Assembly: GCA_958299035.1 (NCBI GenBank)
Contig: CATQJL010000001.1
Location: forward strand, 82,771,071 to 82,835,070
From: Cylicocyclus nassatus
Taxonomy: Eukaryota > Nematoda > Chromadorea > Rhabditida > Strongylidae
DNA: 64,000 nt
Direction of reading: 5' to 3'
The translations under genes and the position numbers were made by a program. Of this stretch, positions 10,507-21,125 are shown one piece after another (positions within the stretch are counted from its first letter, which is position 1; each line of letters starts with the position of its first letter). Under the pieces are notes generated by a model. That model ran no database searches. It was not told where the DNA came from and saw only the letters and a list, made by a program, of their open reading frames with translations.

Positions 10507-10964
10507 CTTGAAACCCGTCCAAGCGCCAGCTGAAAATTTGACCAGCGCTCGCTGAAAGAGATTATTTGACGAGCGCCTGCAGAAAATTCTGTGTTGCTGC
10601 CCGCTGGCAGAACATTAGACAGTAAAGGAAGTGCCGCCCGCTGAAGGTTTGGCCACGCCCCAAAATTCTGCTGAGCGCCTGCAGAAAAACGCGAGTTTGC
10701 GGACCGCCTGCCCCCGGCGATTGTCTGAGTACAGCTAAAAGAAGCAACAATGTGGTAAATTATTCAAAACAAGCATTGCAAGCATGGTCATGAACAGTAA
10801 GTCATTACAAAAGGTTAATGTACTCAATTTAACGTAATCCTGCTAGTCTTGCACCTATAAATTTGCTAAGATGTGGTTGTAGTGTAAGAGCAGAGTAGTA
10901 TGATACCGCTCTGACAACCGTTTGTCAAAATTTTTAAAACTGAGCAGACTTGCACGTATAATCT

Positions 10965-11147
10965 ATGAAAGGTGCCATCCTCGTCCATGACGCCGTCAAA
11001 CCACATGTAAGAAAAGTGGCCCTCACACAAGGGGTTGACTGCGCACCGAGGTCCCTGTTCATTTTTCGAACTCTATGGACCTTCCTTTACCAGCCACCAA
11101 ATCCTCCAATTCCTCGGTGCCTACTGAAAAATATTAGGACCCAATAA
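10965..11147 (+). pseudogene. Possible mariner transposase C-terminal fragment
   Basis: The 60-codon frame contains ILVHDAVKPHVRKVAL, resembling the mariner block xLxHDNARPHxA around the second catalytic Asp, and later LFIFRTLWTFL, resembling the YHLFRSL block. The usual PPYSPDLAP between them is not present, so sequence is missing or shifted. Short and uncertain. Confidence 0.35.
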
Positions 11148-11150
11148 AAA

Positions 11151-11739
11151 TTAGCTTGTCAAAAATGCCTTTTTAGGTTTGATTGACTCCCTTAGATGAT
11201 TTCGCAAGAAAAAAGCTCAATAAACACTAAAATAGTGTTACCAGATTTCTGCTGAACACAATGGAATTTATTTGGAAGAAAAAGATGGGATTTGGAAAAA
11301 GTTGTGCTTGTTTGAATTTAAAGGTGCAAAAACGAAAAAACTTTTTGATTTTCGAGTTGAATCTGTGTTGTCAGGGAAAAAGTTAAGTGTTTACATGTTG
11401 TATTTGCTTGACATTGAATGTTTTTTTTTGATTTTTGACAGAAAAGTTCGTTTTCGACTACTATCTGATTTCATTTTTATTTTGTTACTTCACGTGGGAT
11501 ACGATTTGGGCAGACTTTTTGATAGCCATCCCGTAGAGCTTACTTGCCCTGTCGAATGATTACTCAAGCCACATCAGATGAAGGAAAGATACAAAAAGGC
11601 GGAGGTGGTACTGAAATTGGTAAATAATTACAAGAAACCCTAATATAAAACCTCAAACTTGGTAATAAATTACGTACTGATTTGCGATCTATGTTTTTTG
11701 CATTCCTAGTTCATATACGTGAAGGCGGCTCACTCTTGT
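11151..11739. other. No recognised gene; one unknown 95-codon frame
   Basis: The plus frame 11272-11559 (95 codons, hydrophobic middle such as LYLLDIECFFLIFD) is not recognised and has no neighbours supporting it. AT-rich, probably non-coding. Confidence 0.3.
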
Positions 11740-12144
11740 TTAAGGCGCTGCTCGGCAAACCCTCGCCCAAAGATTTCTTTACCTGAGATAATCCGAGCGC
11801 TGATACCAAGAATTTACGTTAGAGATCGTGAAAATGACAAAAACTAGCGTTTCGGAGACAATTCATTTTGTTCTTGACGAGTGGAACAGTTCTCCCATGG
11901 TTTGAAACATAGAGTCGGTGCGGGACCTTATGATAGCACGCAGCATGCTGGCTCTGACGGTGGAAAAGAAGTCGCCTTGTCTGAGCGCATGAATCGCTAA
12001 GAATCGCTTGCGCGCACGGGTTCGAAGACAATTTCCTTGGCAGGGGCAGCATGCTGTGCACTCAGACTTGCTCTTTTTCTATATTTAGGGTGTGAGCAAC
12101 CTACCATTCAACAAAGTTCATCATTGCCGAGCCACTGCCTTTGA
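11740..12144. mobile_element. MITE with AGGCAGTGGCTCGGCAA ends, copy 1 (degraded)
   Basis: The left end TTAAGGCGCTGCTCGGCAAA and the right end TTGCCGAGCCACTGCC are imperfect inverted repeats. The interior shares GACGAGTGGAACA and GGCAGCATGC with the copy at 40371-40770 and, inverted, with 17511-17914. About 400 bp. Left TTAA is kept; the right one is mutated. Confidence 0.7.
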
Positions 12145-13678
12145 GCTGACATTCTGAACCGTGAGAAGGTCTCGAAGTGTTTACAAAACACCACATACAT
12201 TCATGCACTAAAGATGTCAACAAGCTCCGAAAATCTTATTTACAGCGCGTCAACTTCTAATATGACCCTCGATAGCTCGAATGTCCATGCTCCTCGCCAA
12301 AACTTTCACTGTGCTTCCAATATAAACACAGAGCTCGCCATGATCAATGATTGATTGCATGTGCCATTAACACGTTCACTAAGTGCAGATGTACTTGTGT
12401 TTTAGCGTCAGTTAGCGCAAAATACCAATTGCTATTCTAACACGGCATGCTAAAAACAAAACTTTGAGGTTCTCATATCTTTAAAAGCGCACGCCTCCTT
12501 CTTCTCCCCTTCCCTCGAGGAACGGGTCGAGAATTCTTAAAAATATTCATCTTGAGTCATAGACTCGTGAGTGAATTGCTCTCGCTCTATGATTCAGAAT
12601 TTTTTTTCGAAAACATTATTTTTTGCAACTAGTTGAGTAAAAGATCTCTTTGAGAATTTCTAGTTACCGACCCAGAAAATTTGGAGAGTATTCGGGAATT
12701 TCGTAAAGCGTGGCCAACGCCATGACAACATTTTGAAGAAAATTGTGTTGCAATCCCCTCGCCCTCCGAAGAAACCTCACCACTGCATGATGGGAATAGT
12801 GCATCCTGCAAAGACGTGTGTAACCAACTGCACAAAAGCACAGTGACAGTTGACTTTCAATTCAGTGCTTCTTTGAAGAGTATTCTCATGTTTATCCAAA
12901 TTCGTTTCCTTGAGTTCAAGCAGATTAGAAGCATAATGTTGGACGTAAATTGCAAAAAGGAGCATCTCGGCAATATTATAGTTTCAACTTGAATTCAAAG
13001 GACAAGACGTCAGCAATAAGATTCTTTCCATTTGCTCTTTATCAGAATTACTTCTCACAATATAGAAAGATAGCTCTATGATATTCAACGTGTTGAAATC
13101 ACACATGCATCGAAATTTTGTAAACAACGCTCTACTTCCTATAACTTGAAAGAAATGGCAGAAAACATGAAATGCACTAGCATCTTCGCACGCTTACAAA
13201 AATACCATCTTGAAGTGCCTATATATTCCATTGCGCGGCGCAAAGTGTACTTGCTCTGGGTTGAATGGATTCACTGCTACTTCACATGTTCTTCCTTTAT
13301 TCATGGATTCTTTGTACACTCCGAAGAACTTTCGTGGTACTGAGGTGTCGGTAGAAACTCAGGTTTAAAGAAGTATTTTGGCCTTAACAGAAATCACGTA
13401 GACATTCATCACAAAGCAATGTCGAATAACGGTAGTTGTCTTTGCGTGGAACATGGAACCGATGTTGAGCATCAATAAGATTTTATGTGAATCGATAAAA
13501 CAACACTTGTTATTTTACATCCCCTCTTTTCCGCATTGTAACGAGAATTCGCTATGTTGATTGATGCAGTGCAGTGTTCTCGGCGGACAAGCTGCTTTAT
13601 GTCGCTTCTAGAGAATGAATGAAATAAAATTCGATCTGACCGTGGCTGAACTTGTGAGCATGCTATGACGCTAAATTA
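12145..13678. other. No recognised gene or repeat
   Basis: AT-rich sequence with only short frames (12629-12841 minus, 12777-12965 minus, 13146-13343 plus), none recognisable. A few CTCGAGG and GCTCTCGC-type stretches are scattered. I see no paired inverted repeats. Confidence 0.4.
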
Positions 13679-14564
13679 TTAGGTTGCAACATAAAAATAG
13701 AATTAAGATACTCTTATCTCTTACGGCGATAGGTCATATAATCCACATGTTCAATAGGGGAACAGGATACCGTTCAATAAAGCAATGCAAGCTCTACAAT
13801 ATGGTGTGCATATATTCGCACCAACTTCAACCCACTGTAAATTTGTATCCAAAATCAGACTCGTACTAAGGGCTCGAAGAATCGCGCAAAATTCATTCTT
13901 CGTTCCTCCAACTTGCTCATAAAAATTGTACATTACATCAGATACTCATATGTGCCGTTCCTAGATTTCATCCTTATTCAGAAATCCAGAAAACTGAAAC
14001 TTTCATGTTTTCACGAAAACGAAACTATCCTGTTTTCACTCATGTAATTGTATACTGCAAGCCCTTATAAGTATAACCGTAAATCTTCAGTTTTTTACAA
14101 GCTCTAGTTTTAAACAAATATTGATTTTAGCATGGGACACTCAAGTGAGGAGAGCTAAATTCGGTAATTTTCGACTAGGGCTTGTGGAAAAATGAAAATT
14201 TACGGTTATACTTCTGAGGTATTGCAGGTTACAATTACATAAGTGGATACCGCTTAGCTTCGTTTTTGTAAAAACTTGAAAATTTTCGTTTTCTCGATTC
14301 CTAAATGAGGGAAATCCAGGAACAGCACATATGAGTATCTGATGTAGTGTGCAATTTTTATGAGAGAGTTGAAGATTAGTAGGATTTTTTTGAACGAAGA
14401 TATAAATTTTTCGCGATTTTTTGAGCCTTCAGTACGACTCAGATTCGGGATGCAAACTTAGAGGCTCTATCGAAAGGTGTCCCGGATTCCTGCTAAAATA
14501 TTAATTGTATGACTTACCGCCGTAAAAAGTGAGAGTGACTTTCAAGACTTATGTTGCAACCTAA
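13679..14564. mobile_element. Mariner-type foldback element, TTAGGTTGCAACATAA ends
   Basis: Ends TTAGGTTGCAACATAA and complement, flanked by TA; 886 bp. The arms are mirrored around about 14120 (CATCAGATACTCATATGTGC on the left, its complement near 14330). The interior is related in style to the 7801-8747 element: CAAGCTCTACAATATGG parallels CAAGCTCTACAAGATGG. Confidence 0.8.
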
Positions 14565-15470
14565 TATTATTTTTATCTGCAACGACTTAACACATTTTAA
14601 TTAATGGTAAGAATGAAGCTTTAGTCTATGATCAAAATCGAATGTCTCTGCATTTTCTTGCAATAGCGTAATGATTGCTTGTGACTTTACATGAACAATG
14701 AGTTTTAGAGTCTTGATATACATGTGAAAATCAGTAGCTTGCTTTTCTTATAACATTTAGCGTTTATGAATTCGATGAAAAAAGAAGTGCAGGTTAATTA
14801 CTTGATTTTTTTCACTAAATGCACCGGAAGTGCGCCTGTTCCAAACCACAGAAATTCTGAGTGATGTTTAGTAAAAAATGGAAAGAAAAAAACACTAAAC
14901 CCAGACGGAAAGTGAGAACACTATTGGTGAAAATAATCTTAAGCAACAGCCACTGTGAAATGAGAGCCAAAATAACACAATTAAACAAAGTATGAGAGAT
15001 TATAGCATTGAAAATTGACTTTTTCAGCTAACATCATATTGTTAGTTGGGAAGACTGTCAGATGCTAATGCATTTTTGATCACAAAACATGAGGAGAGTG
15101 TCTTATTTGTATTTGAACTGGAAGCACCCCCTAAAATAGAGTAAAAGCTGAAATAAACTGACAAGGGAACGATCCCGACCAAAGTCGAGCAAGAGGTGTG
15201 GCACACAAACGCCGTATACGACTGCCTCCTACCGTAGGCATGACAAGAAGGCTCTACCATGCATAATTAGGCACATATTCGTAATTGTCATGTCAAATAA
15301 TCACCATGGGCCAAATTTTAGCAAATTCTGAGGATTCCCAATGTTGGACCACATGAAGTGAACGTTGTCGAAAATGATTAACTATATTTGTGAATTGGCT
15401 AACTCTTTTTGCACTCATTACAAAGCACTGCTCCCTATTTGCCAATGCCATGAATCCTGCTCTAAATAAT
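14565..15470. other. No recognised gene
   Basis: AT-rich; a 72-codon minus frame (15042-15260) is unrecognised. No mirrored repeats or known motifs seen. Confidence 0.4.
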
Positions 15471-15671
15471 TATCACTATTGAAAAATAGAAGTAAGCCGA
15501 AATCTCGCTTGTCCCATTTTTCGCTTTTGATGGCTGCGCTTTCACCAGCTTTTACTAAAAGCGAAGAAGATGAATCAAGCCCAACTTACTTTCACGAAAA
15601 CTACAAGACTGAGGCTATCAAACTATATATATTTTGTTTGCTAAAATTCTTTTCGGAGGTAAGATAATGAG

Positions 15672-15730
15672 GTGTGGCACAACCCCTAGTTGTGGCCGCC
15701 GCAGCTTTTCAGGGTTTGTGCCACACCCCA
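15672..15730. repeat. Short palindrome, GGTGTGGCACAAACCC type
   Basis: GTGTGGCACAACCCC at 15672 and GGGTTTGTGCCACACCCC at 15713-15730 are inverted, around a GC-rich centre (GGCCGCCGCAGC). A similar GGTGTGGCGTGCCACACC lies at about 20387. Probably the core of a small foldback repeat. Confidence 0.6.
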
Positions 15731-15811
15731 TTAACTTACTTCCAAAGCATTCAAATCTCTGTCTTTTTTATAAAGTCACTACTGCTAAACTTTCTTCTCC
15801 ACATCGCAGAA

Positions 15812-16621
15812 ATTCATTCAAATTTGCTTCTTCTAGGGAAAGATATAGTCGTTTTTCCTTAGCTAGGCAAATGGAAAACCCCGCGAAAATACTGGGTTAC
15901 GGTAATATGCTAAGACTGCGCTATCTATTACATGATTTGCGAGGGAAAGCGGCAAGAGCAAGTACAATTGATAGCCTAGTCCTAGTAACTTTCACAAAAG
16001 TGGCTGGAGCCTGATTGGTCTCCTCTAGTTTGAGAATGAGAGCGAAAAATGGGACAAACGAGACATTGGCTCGCTCTCAATTCCAGAAATCGGAGCAGGG
16101 TCAAGCGTGCTGACGCGATCCGGGACCTTCATTTATGAATCCCCCCCTAAAGGTGCCCATCCGTAAGACCCCCCCCCCCCCTCCTACCCTTCACTTCTCC
16201 CCCCCCCCCATCCTCCATTCATTCAAATTTGCTTCTTCTAGGGAAAGATATAGTCGTTTTTCCTTAGCTAGGCAAATGGAAAACCCCGCGAAAATACTGG
16301 GTTACGGTAATATGCTAAGACTGCGCTATCTATTACATGATTTGCGAGGGAAAGCGGCAAGAGCAAGTACAATTGATAGCCTAGTCCTAGTAACTTTCAC
16401 AAAAGTGGCTGGAGCCTGATTGGTCTCCTCTAGTTTGAGAATGAGAGCGAAAAATGGGACAAACGAGACATTGGCTCGCTCTCAATTCCAGAAATCGGAG
16501 CAGGGTCAAGCGTGCTGACGCGATCCGGGACCTTCATTTATGAATCCCCCCCTAAAGGTGCCCATCCGTAAGACCCCCCCCTCCTACCCTTCACCTCTCC
16601 CCCCCCCCCCCCCATCCTCCA
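15812..16621. repeat. 405-bp tandem duplication
   Basis: The block starting ATTCATTCAAATTTGC at 15812 recurs at 16217 and runs to about 16621, essentially identical apart from the length of the poly-C tracts near each copy's end. Each copy encodes the same open stretch MENPAKILGYGNMLRLRYLL, which I do not recognise. Part of each copy (GAGCGAAAAATGGGACAAAC) is inverted relative to 15500-15530. Confidence 0.9.
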
Positions 16622-17506
16622 CTTTTCTGCGGTAACCTGCATAAACGAATGTCAACCTCAAAAGATGCCTGCCAATGGACCTCAATCAAAATTATAGGTC
16701 AGAGGAAGATAACTACTTACAAATTGGGAGATAATGCAAGTAATGCTAAAACGAGTAATTCTACATAGATTGGGTAAGTAGTAAAGTTTTATTGGCTATG
16801 CTTATTGTGTTTGAGAAAATATGAATGGAATGGACATCTTCTGACAAAGCAGAACACCGATCTTGATTTGAATGGTATTCAAGCTGTACCCTACCTATAA
16901 AAAATGAAATAAAATAACAACCAAGAAAAATTCAGCATTACTGAACGGTTCACTTTACTCATTATAATTATTGACTTCTACAATATGATGACTATTTTGT
17001 AATAACTCCTTTTCTAGTAAAGGTTATTAAACTTTTCTGCTGTTTATGAACGTTCAGCGTAATCCTTTCATGGTCTAGTGGTACCGAAGAATATAAACTA
17101 TTTTCTGGAAATTAGAACGTTTTAGACTTTAATGACAGTCCCGTGTTCTATCACCGTATGCGATGAGTCTTTTTTTGCGGGTGAAAAAAAAATGATATCT
17201 TTGAAGCTTAAAAACGCTTTCGATTAAAGAGCTTGCTTTCTATGTATTGCGCAGATTTTCCTGCGAAAAAAAAACCGTTCAAGCGCTTTCCAGAACGGTG
17301 TCAAAAACGTGCATGAGCACGCTACTTTGAAAATTCGTAACTAAGATCAGGGGAAGACTGAGAGGCTTAATGAATAGGCTGTGTAATATTGTGCCCACAC
17401 ATTATCGTGGAAAAAGTTTCAGCCATTGAGGAGCGGTGAGCTCGAAAAATCCAAATGCGACTCTCGTAAATTTGGATGCGATCCTAAGAAGCAAAATCAG
17501 GGATTT
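16622..17506. other. No recognised gene
   Basis: AT-rich spacer between the tandem duplication and the TTAA element. No frames of note before 17426, where a 144-codon frame begins that runs through the TTAA element and is probably fortuitous. Confidence 0.4.
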
Positions 17507-17510
17507 TTAA

Positions 17511-17914
17511 AGGCAGTGGATTGGCAAAATCCAACAACTCGGAATTTTAACGCGGTAGGTTCCTTATCGCCCAGCTATGAAAACAGTGCAAACCCGGTTG
17601 CACAGCATGCTTTCCTTGCCGAGAAAATCGCTCTCGAACATAAACGCGCAGGCCAATCTTACACGCATCTGGACGAGTTGGCAATTTCCTTCTCACCATT
17701 GGAGGCTGCCCACCGCAACGCTATAACCATTGGGTCCTGCCACGATTTAGCGTCATCGGCCTCGCTCCACTCGTCCAATATTAAAAGGAAGGGCATTAAA
17801 AACGCTCATTTTCGCAGTTTTCAAGTTTTTGAAAGTGAATTTTCAGAATCAGCGTGTTGAAAAACCCCAGGTAAGCGCAAATTTGACTAGATGAGATTTG
17901 CCGAGCCACTGCCT
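17511..17914. mobile_element. TTAA-flanked MITE, copy 2
   Basis: Left AGGCAGTGGATTGGCAAA, right TTTGCCGAGCCACTGCCT, each next to TTAA (17507-17510 and 17915-17918). The interior is inverted relative to the 11.7- and 40.4-kb copies (CACTCGTCCAATAT against ATGGACGAGTGG). TTAA target duplication is the piggyBac signature. A 144-codon frame (17426-17860) covers most of it but has no recognised domain. Confidence 0.8.
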
Positions 17915-18181
17915 TTAAGCTTGAAATTTTGTAACTCAACGGAGAAATTATGAAACAGCTTAGAATTTTTATGATAGAAGCTAGGAGGATGGCCTCGTAT
18001 TCTCACAAGATAATGTATTCTCACAAGATTGTCAGATAATCGCCGGGGGCAGGCGGCTGTGCGAATTTTGAGCAAGCGGGCACCGGAAAAATAGTTCGTT
18101 GATTTCATGCGGTCCGCTTGTTTAGAGGAATGCTCGGATATCGTGGTTTTTCTATGGATTAGTTGGGGCGCAGTGGCCGCA

Positions 18182-18281
18182 TTCTCGCGGACTTTCCGCG
18201 AGAATATGCAAAAATACTGAGGGCCGCACACCCCGTAGGTACCTTCCGCTAGAAGGTACCTCAAACTTGAGTAATTAAACC
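18182..18281 (-). ncRNA. Spliced-leader-RNA-like gene, copy 2
   Basis: From 18281 leftward on the minus strand: the same 22-nt leader as copy 1, GT donor at 18258-18259, a 9-bp hairpin (18238-18260), a canonical Sm-type ATTTTTG (18209-18215) and a perfect terminal hairpin (18182-18205). The long second stem-loop of copy 1 is missing. The total is 100 nt, the size of known nematode SL RNAs. In stem I one pair differs from copy 1 with both sides changed (T-A to C-G), so pairing is kept. That favours a once-functional RNA. Confidence 0.7.
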
Positions 18282-18329
18282 ATCGATGACACCTTTGCCA
18301 CATAGAGTCTCATCTTTACTCGGCGTATG

Positions 18330-18339
18330 CCCGAAACTG
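18330..18339 (-). promoter_or_regulatory. Possible PSE-like block upstream of SL-like copy 2
   Basis: CAGTTTCGGG on the minus strand, 49-58 bp upstream of the leader, at the same spacing as in copy 1, followed by conserved TACGCCGAG and GAGACTCTA. Inferred only. Confidence 0.4.
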
Positions 18340-18996
18340 CATTAAAAGAGTTAAAGCGCTTTCTGAAAGAAATTATTTGCCGAGCGCTTGCAGAAAATGC
18401 TGTATTGTTTCCCGCTGACAGAATATGCGACCGTAAAAGAACGCCCGCCTGCTGATCGCCTGCAGAAAAGCGCGAGTTTGCGGACTGGCCTGCCCACAGC
18501 GATTATCTGAATCACAGCAATGGCACCCAACAAGCCTCAACAGCTCCGTAGAAATCTAGATGCGACCCAAACTCGACCCCCCTTTCCTCATTTTTTGTTG
18601 CCATCCATAAAATCATAGGGAAGTCCACATTTTACAAAGTAACACCAGTTTTTGCACGGATATGCAAGGATCTTCGAAGTACAGGTAATTTGTATGGGCC
18701 TTTGAAAGACATAACCAAAAACTTTTGAAATTTATCGATGGTCAGCGCTGGTAGGAATGAGCGCTTTTGTCGAGAGTGTGAGACTTCAGTGATGCTTCGA
18801 GACCTGGATTTCTAGGCCATTTGGTACATTACATTCTTGTCACACAAACATGCTTAGTGTTTGACTTCTGAAAGTGTCTTTGGAATCTTCGGCTACTTGT
18901 CGTCAGCGAGTTTAATCTTCGTCTGCGACACCTTTTTTGCAGAGAGAAAAATGCGGTTTTTTGAAGAGTAGAGAATGTTTGCGACCGAGGAACTTA

Positions 18997-19850
18997 TTAG
19001 GTTGGCACGAAAGTTCTTGCGTATTTCAAACAAAATTAAATAACTTTTTAAAGACTGAACCTAAATTCGCAATCTTGTATGCTAAAAATATTAGAAGCCT
19101 TACGCTTCATGATGGATGTTTAAGCATAAGATTCCGTGAGCTGGACATCAAGAACAAAGCTCTCAAATATGGGGCTTCAAATTTTGCGGTTTTGAGTTTG
19201 GTGCCAGAAAATCGCAGAGTGCCGCTAGCTAGCCGAAAAAAATCTGTAGAATTTATTTGCACAACAAAAGTCCATATGTTACTTTGGAAGGCTTTGATCT
19301 TGCACGGTGAAGCAAAAACAAAAAATTCGTGAAATAAGTCATGTTGTGGAAAAAATCCCCTCATGTCCGCAGTTTTCCGGCGAAAACACTTTTTTACAAT
19401 CGAGAAAACGTCACAAGGCTCTAAATAGGCACTATGTCTAATTTCTGGTTGCAAGTTGTGTTTCTGTGGAAAACTTAGAGCGATAAGGGGATTTGTCCTG
19501 TGAAATGAGAATTTTCACAAATTTTTTATTTTCGCGTTTCCATGCGAGATCAAAGCCTGCTAAAACAACGTATGGACTTTAGCTGTGTAAGTAGATTCTA
19601 CAGATTTTTTTCGGCTAGCTAGCGGCACTCTGCGATTTTCTGGCACTAAACTCAAAATCGCAAAATTTGAAGCGCCATATTCGAGAGCTTCGTTCTTGAC
19701 GTCCAGCTCACGGAATCTTATGCTTAAACGTCCATCATGGAGCGTGAAACTTCTAATATTTTTAGCATACAAGATTGTGAATTTAGGTTTAGTCTTTGAA
19801 AAGTCATTGAATTTTGTTTGAATTACGCAAGAACTTTCGTGCCAACCTAA
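18997..19850. mobile_element. Palindromic mariner-type element, TTAGGTTGGCACGAAAGTTC ends
   Basis: Inverted ends with flanking TA on both sides; 854 bp. Both arms encode the same unknown frame: RSLTLHDGCLSIRFRELD (plus, 18937-19332) and RSFTLHDGRLSIRFRELD (minus, 19560-19772), each with NRRVPLASRKKSVE. The two arms differ mostly in a conservative way at protein level, but no function is recognised. Confidence 0.85.
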
Positions 19851-20418
19851 TATTTCCTACATTCCGACTTTTTTAATTCAGACCGCCCTCTCTTATGACC
19901 CCCCCCCTCCCCCCTCCCCCCCCCCCCCACACCGCCAGTGCCCCCTTAACGACCTCCCGTTGCGACAGTCGCATCAAACGCTTGATCCTGATTCGGAGGT
20001 TACTTGAAATGGCATTCCTAATATGAGCAGTGAATCAGTAGTGCTTTGTACTGAGGCAGGAAGAAGTACTTTACTCACCTTTGATTAGAAGCCAGCATGT
20101 CGAAAATTACCACCTCACCTAAGTGTCCCAATATTCGGAAACCTCAAAATTTGCTAAACTTGGCCCTCAAGGGTTATTTGACATGCTAATTACGAAAATG
20201 GTGCTCTTATGCTTTCAGGTTTCTTTTAATATGCTTACTGTGCGTGTACGACGGTAGGCCAAAACATCAATGGTGGTATTCTGTACAATGTGTCTATCAG
20301 ACACTGTTGAATGACATAATGTCGCTAGCATCACTATCACCTCTAGCAATCCCCCTCTTTTTCTGACCCCCTCTACGACCCCCAAGGTGTGGCGTGCCAC
20401 ACCCCACGCTTGACCGAC
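19851..20418. other. Spacer with poly-C tract and GTGTGGC palindrome
   Basis: Contains CCCCCCCTCCCCCCTCC with a following run of C (19898-19929), and GGTGTGGCGTGCCACACC at about 20387. No gene recognised. Confidence 0.5.
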
Positions 20419-20422
20419 TTAA

Positions 20423-20836
20423 GGTGGCGAATCGGAATAAAGCGCATATCATTAAATGCGTTTTTATGAACTGAATCCGAATCTGCCTTCCATATCTGCG
20501 ATGCCGTTCTCTGGAAATATGAGCAGTAAAAAATGTAAAGTTATCGGAGTTCTAATGCGTAATGTGCTCAAAATCCAGAAGCAATTGGTCAAAAACACTT
20601 CTCTGTGTTTCCGTTAGATGTGAGCATTTCTTCAAATCAGTACACTTAGTATTATGCTAGTCAAGCGATCTCAAGTTGGATTCTGGAGCGCATTGTATGT
20701 TGGAACCCCAATGACTTTACACTCTAACCGCTCATACTTTTCCAGAGAACGGCATCGCAGATATAAAAGGAGATTTGGAATCAGCTTATCAAGAAGCATC
20801 TAATGGTATGCGCTTTATTCTATCCAGTTGGCCACC
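20423..20836. mobile_element. TTAA-flanked foldback element
   Basis: TTAA at 20419-20422 and 20837-20840 with inverted ends (GGTGGCGAATCGGAATAAAG at left; a CTTTATTCTATCCAGTTGGC-type end at right). Arms mirror further in: TATCTGCGATGCCGTTCTCT at left and AGAGAACGGCATCGCAGATA at right. 414 bp, no coding. Confidence 0.8.
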
Positions 20837-20929
20837 TTAAATTGGGATCGTTTTCTTGTGAGAGGCATAAGCATAAACAAGGATTCTTACGGTTAACTTC
20901 TGTCAATGGGAATTCAATACAGAGTAAGT

Positions 20930-21125
20930 CCAAGGCGCGTATGCGCGTACATCCCCGCGGTAAGGGGGGGGGGGAGAGAGGGATCAGAGGAAGAACGCGT
21001 TATATCTCGCTACTCTGAAAAGCTTTCTTCTTCTTTTTTTATCTGTGTTATGATCAGGGTTGAGATTGGGGTCAGGCGCGCCCGACCTGGGGGGGGGGGG
21101 GAGGGGGCGTTTCGGGGGTAAGACT
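20930..21125. repeat. Low-complexity G-rich repeat
   Basis: CATCCCCGCGGTAAGG then a G run (20963-20972), and further on ATGATCAGGGTTGAGATTGG, GGTCAGGCGCGCCCGACC and a 12-base G run (21090-21101). The ATGATCAGGGTTGAG block recurs inverted near 61430 inside the DUF4371 relic, next to another G run, so the two places share a repeat. The CATCCCCGCGG part is roughly inverted at about 23205-23230. Confidence 0.5.

Larger units (their letters stand above)
10142..10729. mobile_element. TIR element carrying an SL-RNA-like gene, copy 1
   Basis: CTCAGATAATCGCCGGGGG at left and its near complement at right, flanked by TA (10140-10141, 10730-10731); 588 bp. Beyond the shared termini the interior differs from 4532-4849: it contains a minus-strand SL-RNA-like unit at 10326-10449 and, to its right, short repeated GAGCGCCTGCAGAAAA motifs (about 10574 and 10673). 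Confidence 0.85.
9566..11150 (+). mobile_element. Probable decayed mariner with nested SL-carrying element
   Basis: It starts with TTAGGTCATTCGGAAAG next to TA. A 60-codon frame (9704-9886) is unrecognised. Around 10965-11147 a frame resembles the end of a mariner catalytic domain (see separate entry). A TIR element (10142-10729) lies inside. No matching right terminus was found, so the right end is a guess. Confidence 0.4.
18031..18510. mobile_element. TIR element carrying an SL-RNA-like gene, copy 2
   Basis: Left GTCAGATAATCGCCGGGGGC, right a diverged complement (CACAGCGATTATCTGA). Flanking TA is no longer clean. The interior matches copy 1 (10142-10729), including GGGCACCGGAAAA, TGCGGTCCGCTTG and the whole SL-like unit with its upstream block. 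480 bp, older or more eroded at its ends than copy 1. Confidence 0.8.

Noticed and set aside
15634..16014. 126-codon gene
   Set aside because: Half of it lies in the 405-bp duplication and repeats there; no domain, and it overlaps a palindrome.
17426..17860. 144-codon gene
   Set aside because: It runs through a TTAA MITE and shares sequence with non-coding copies at 11.7 and 40.4 kb; no domain.
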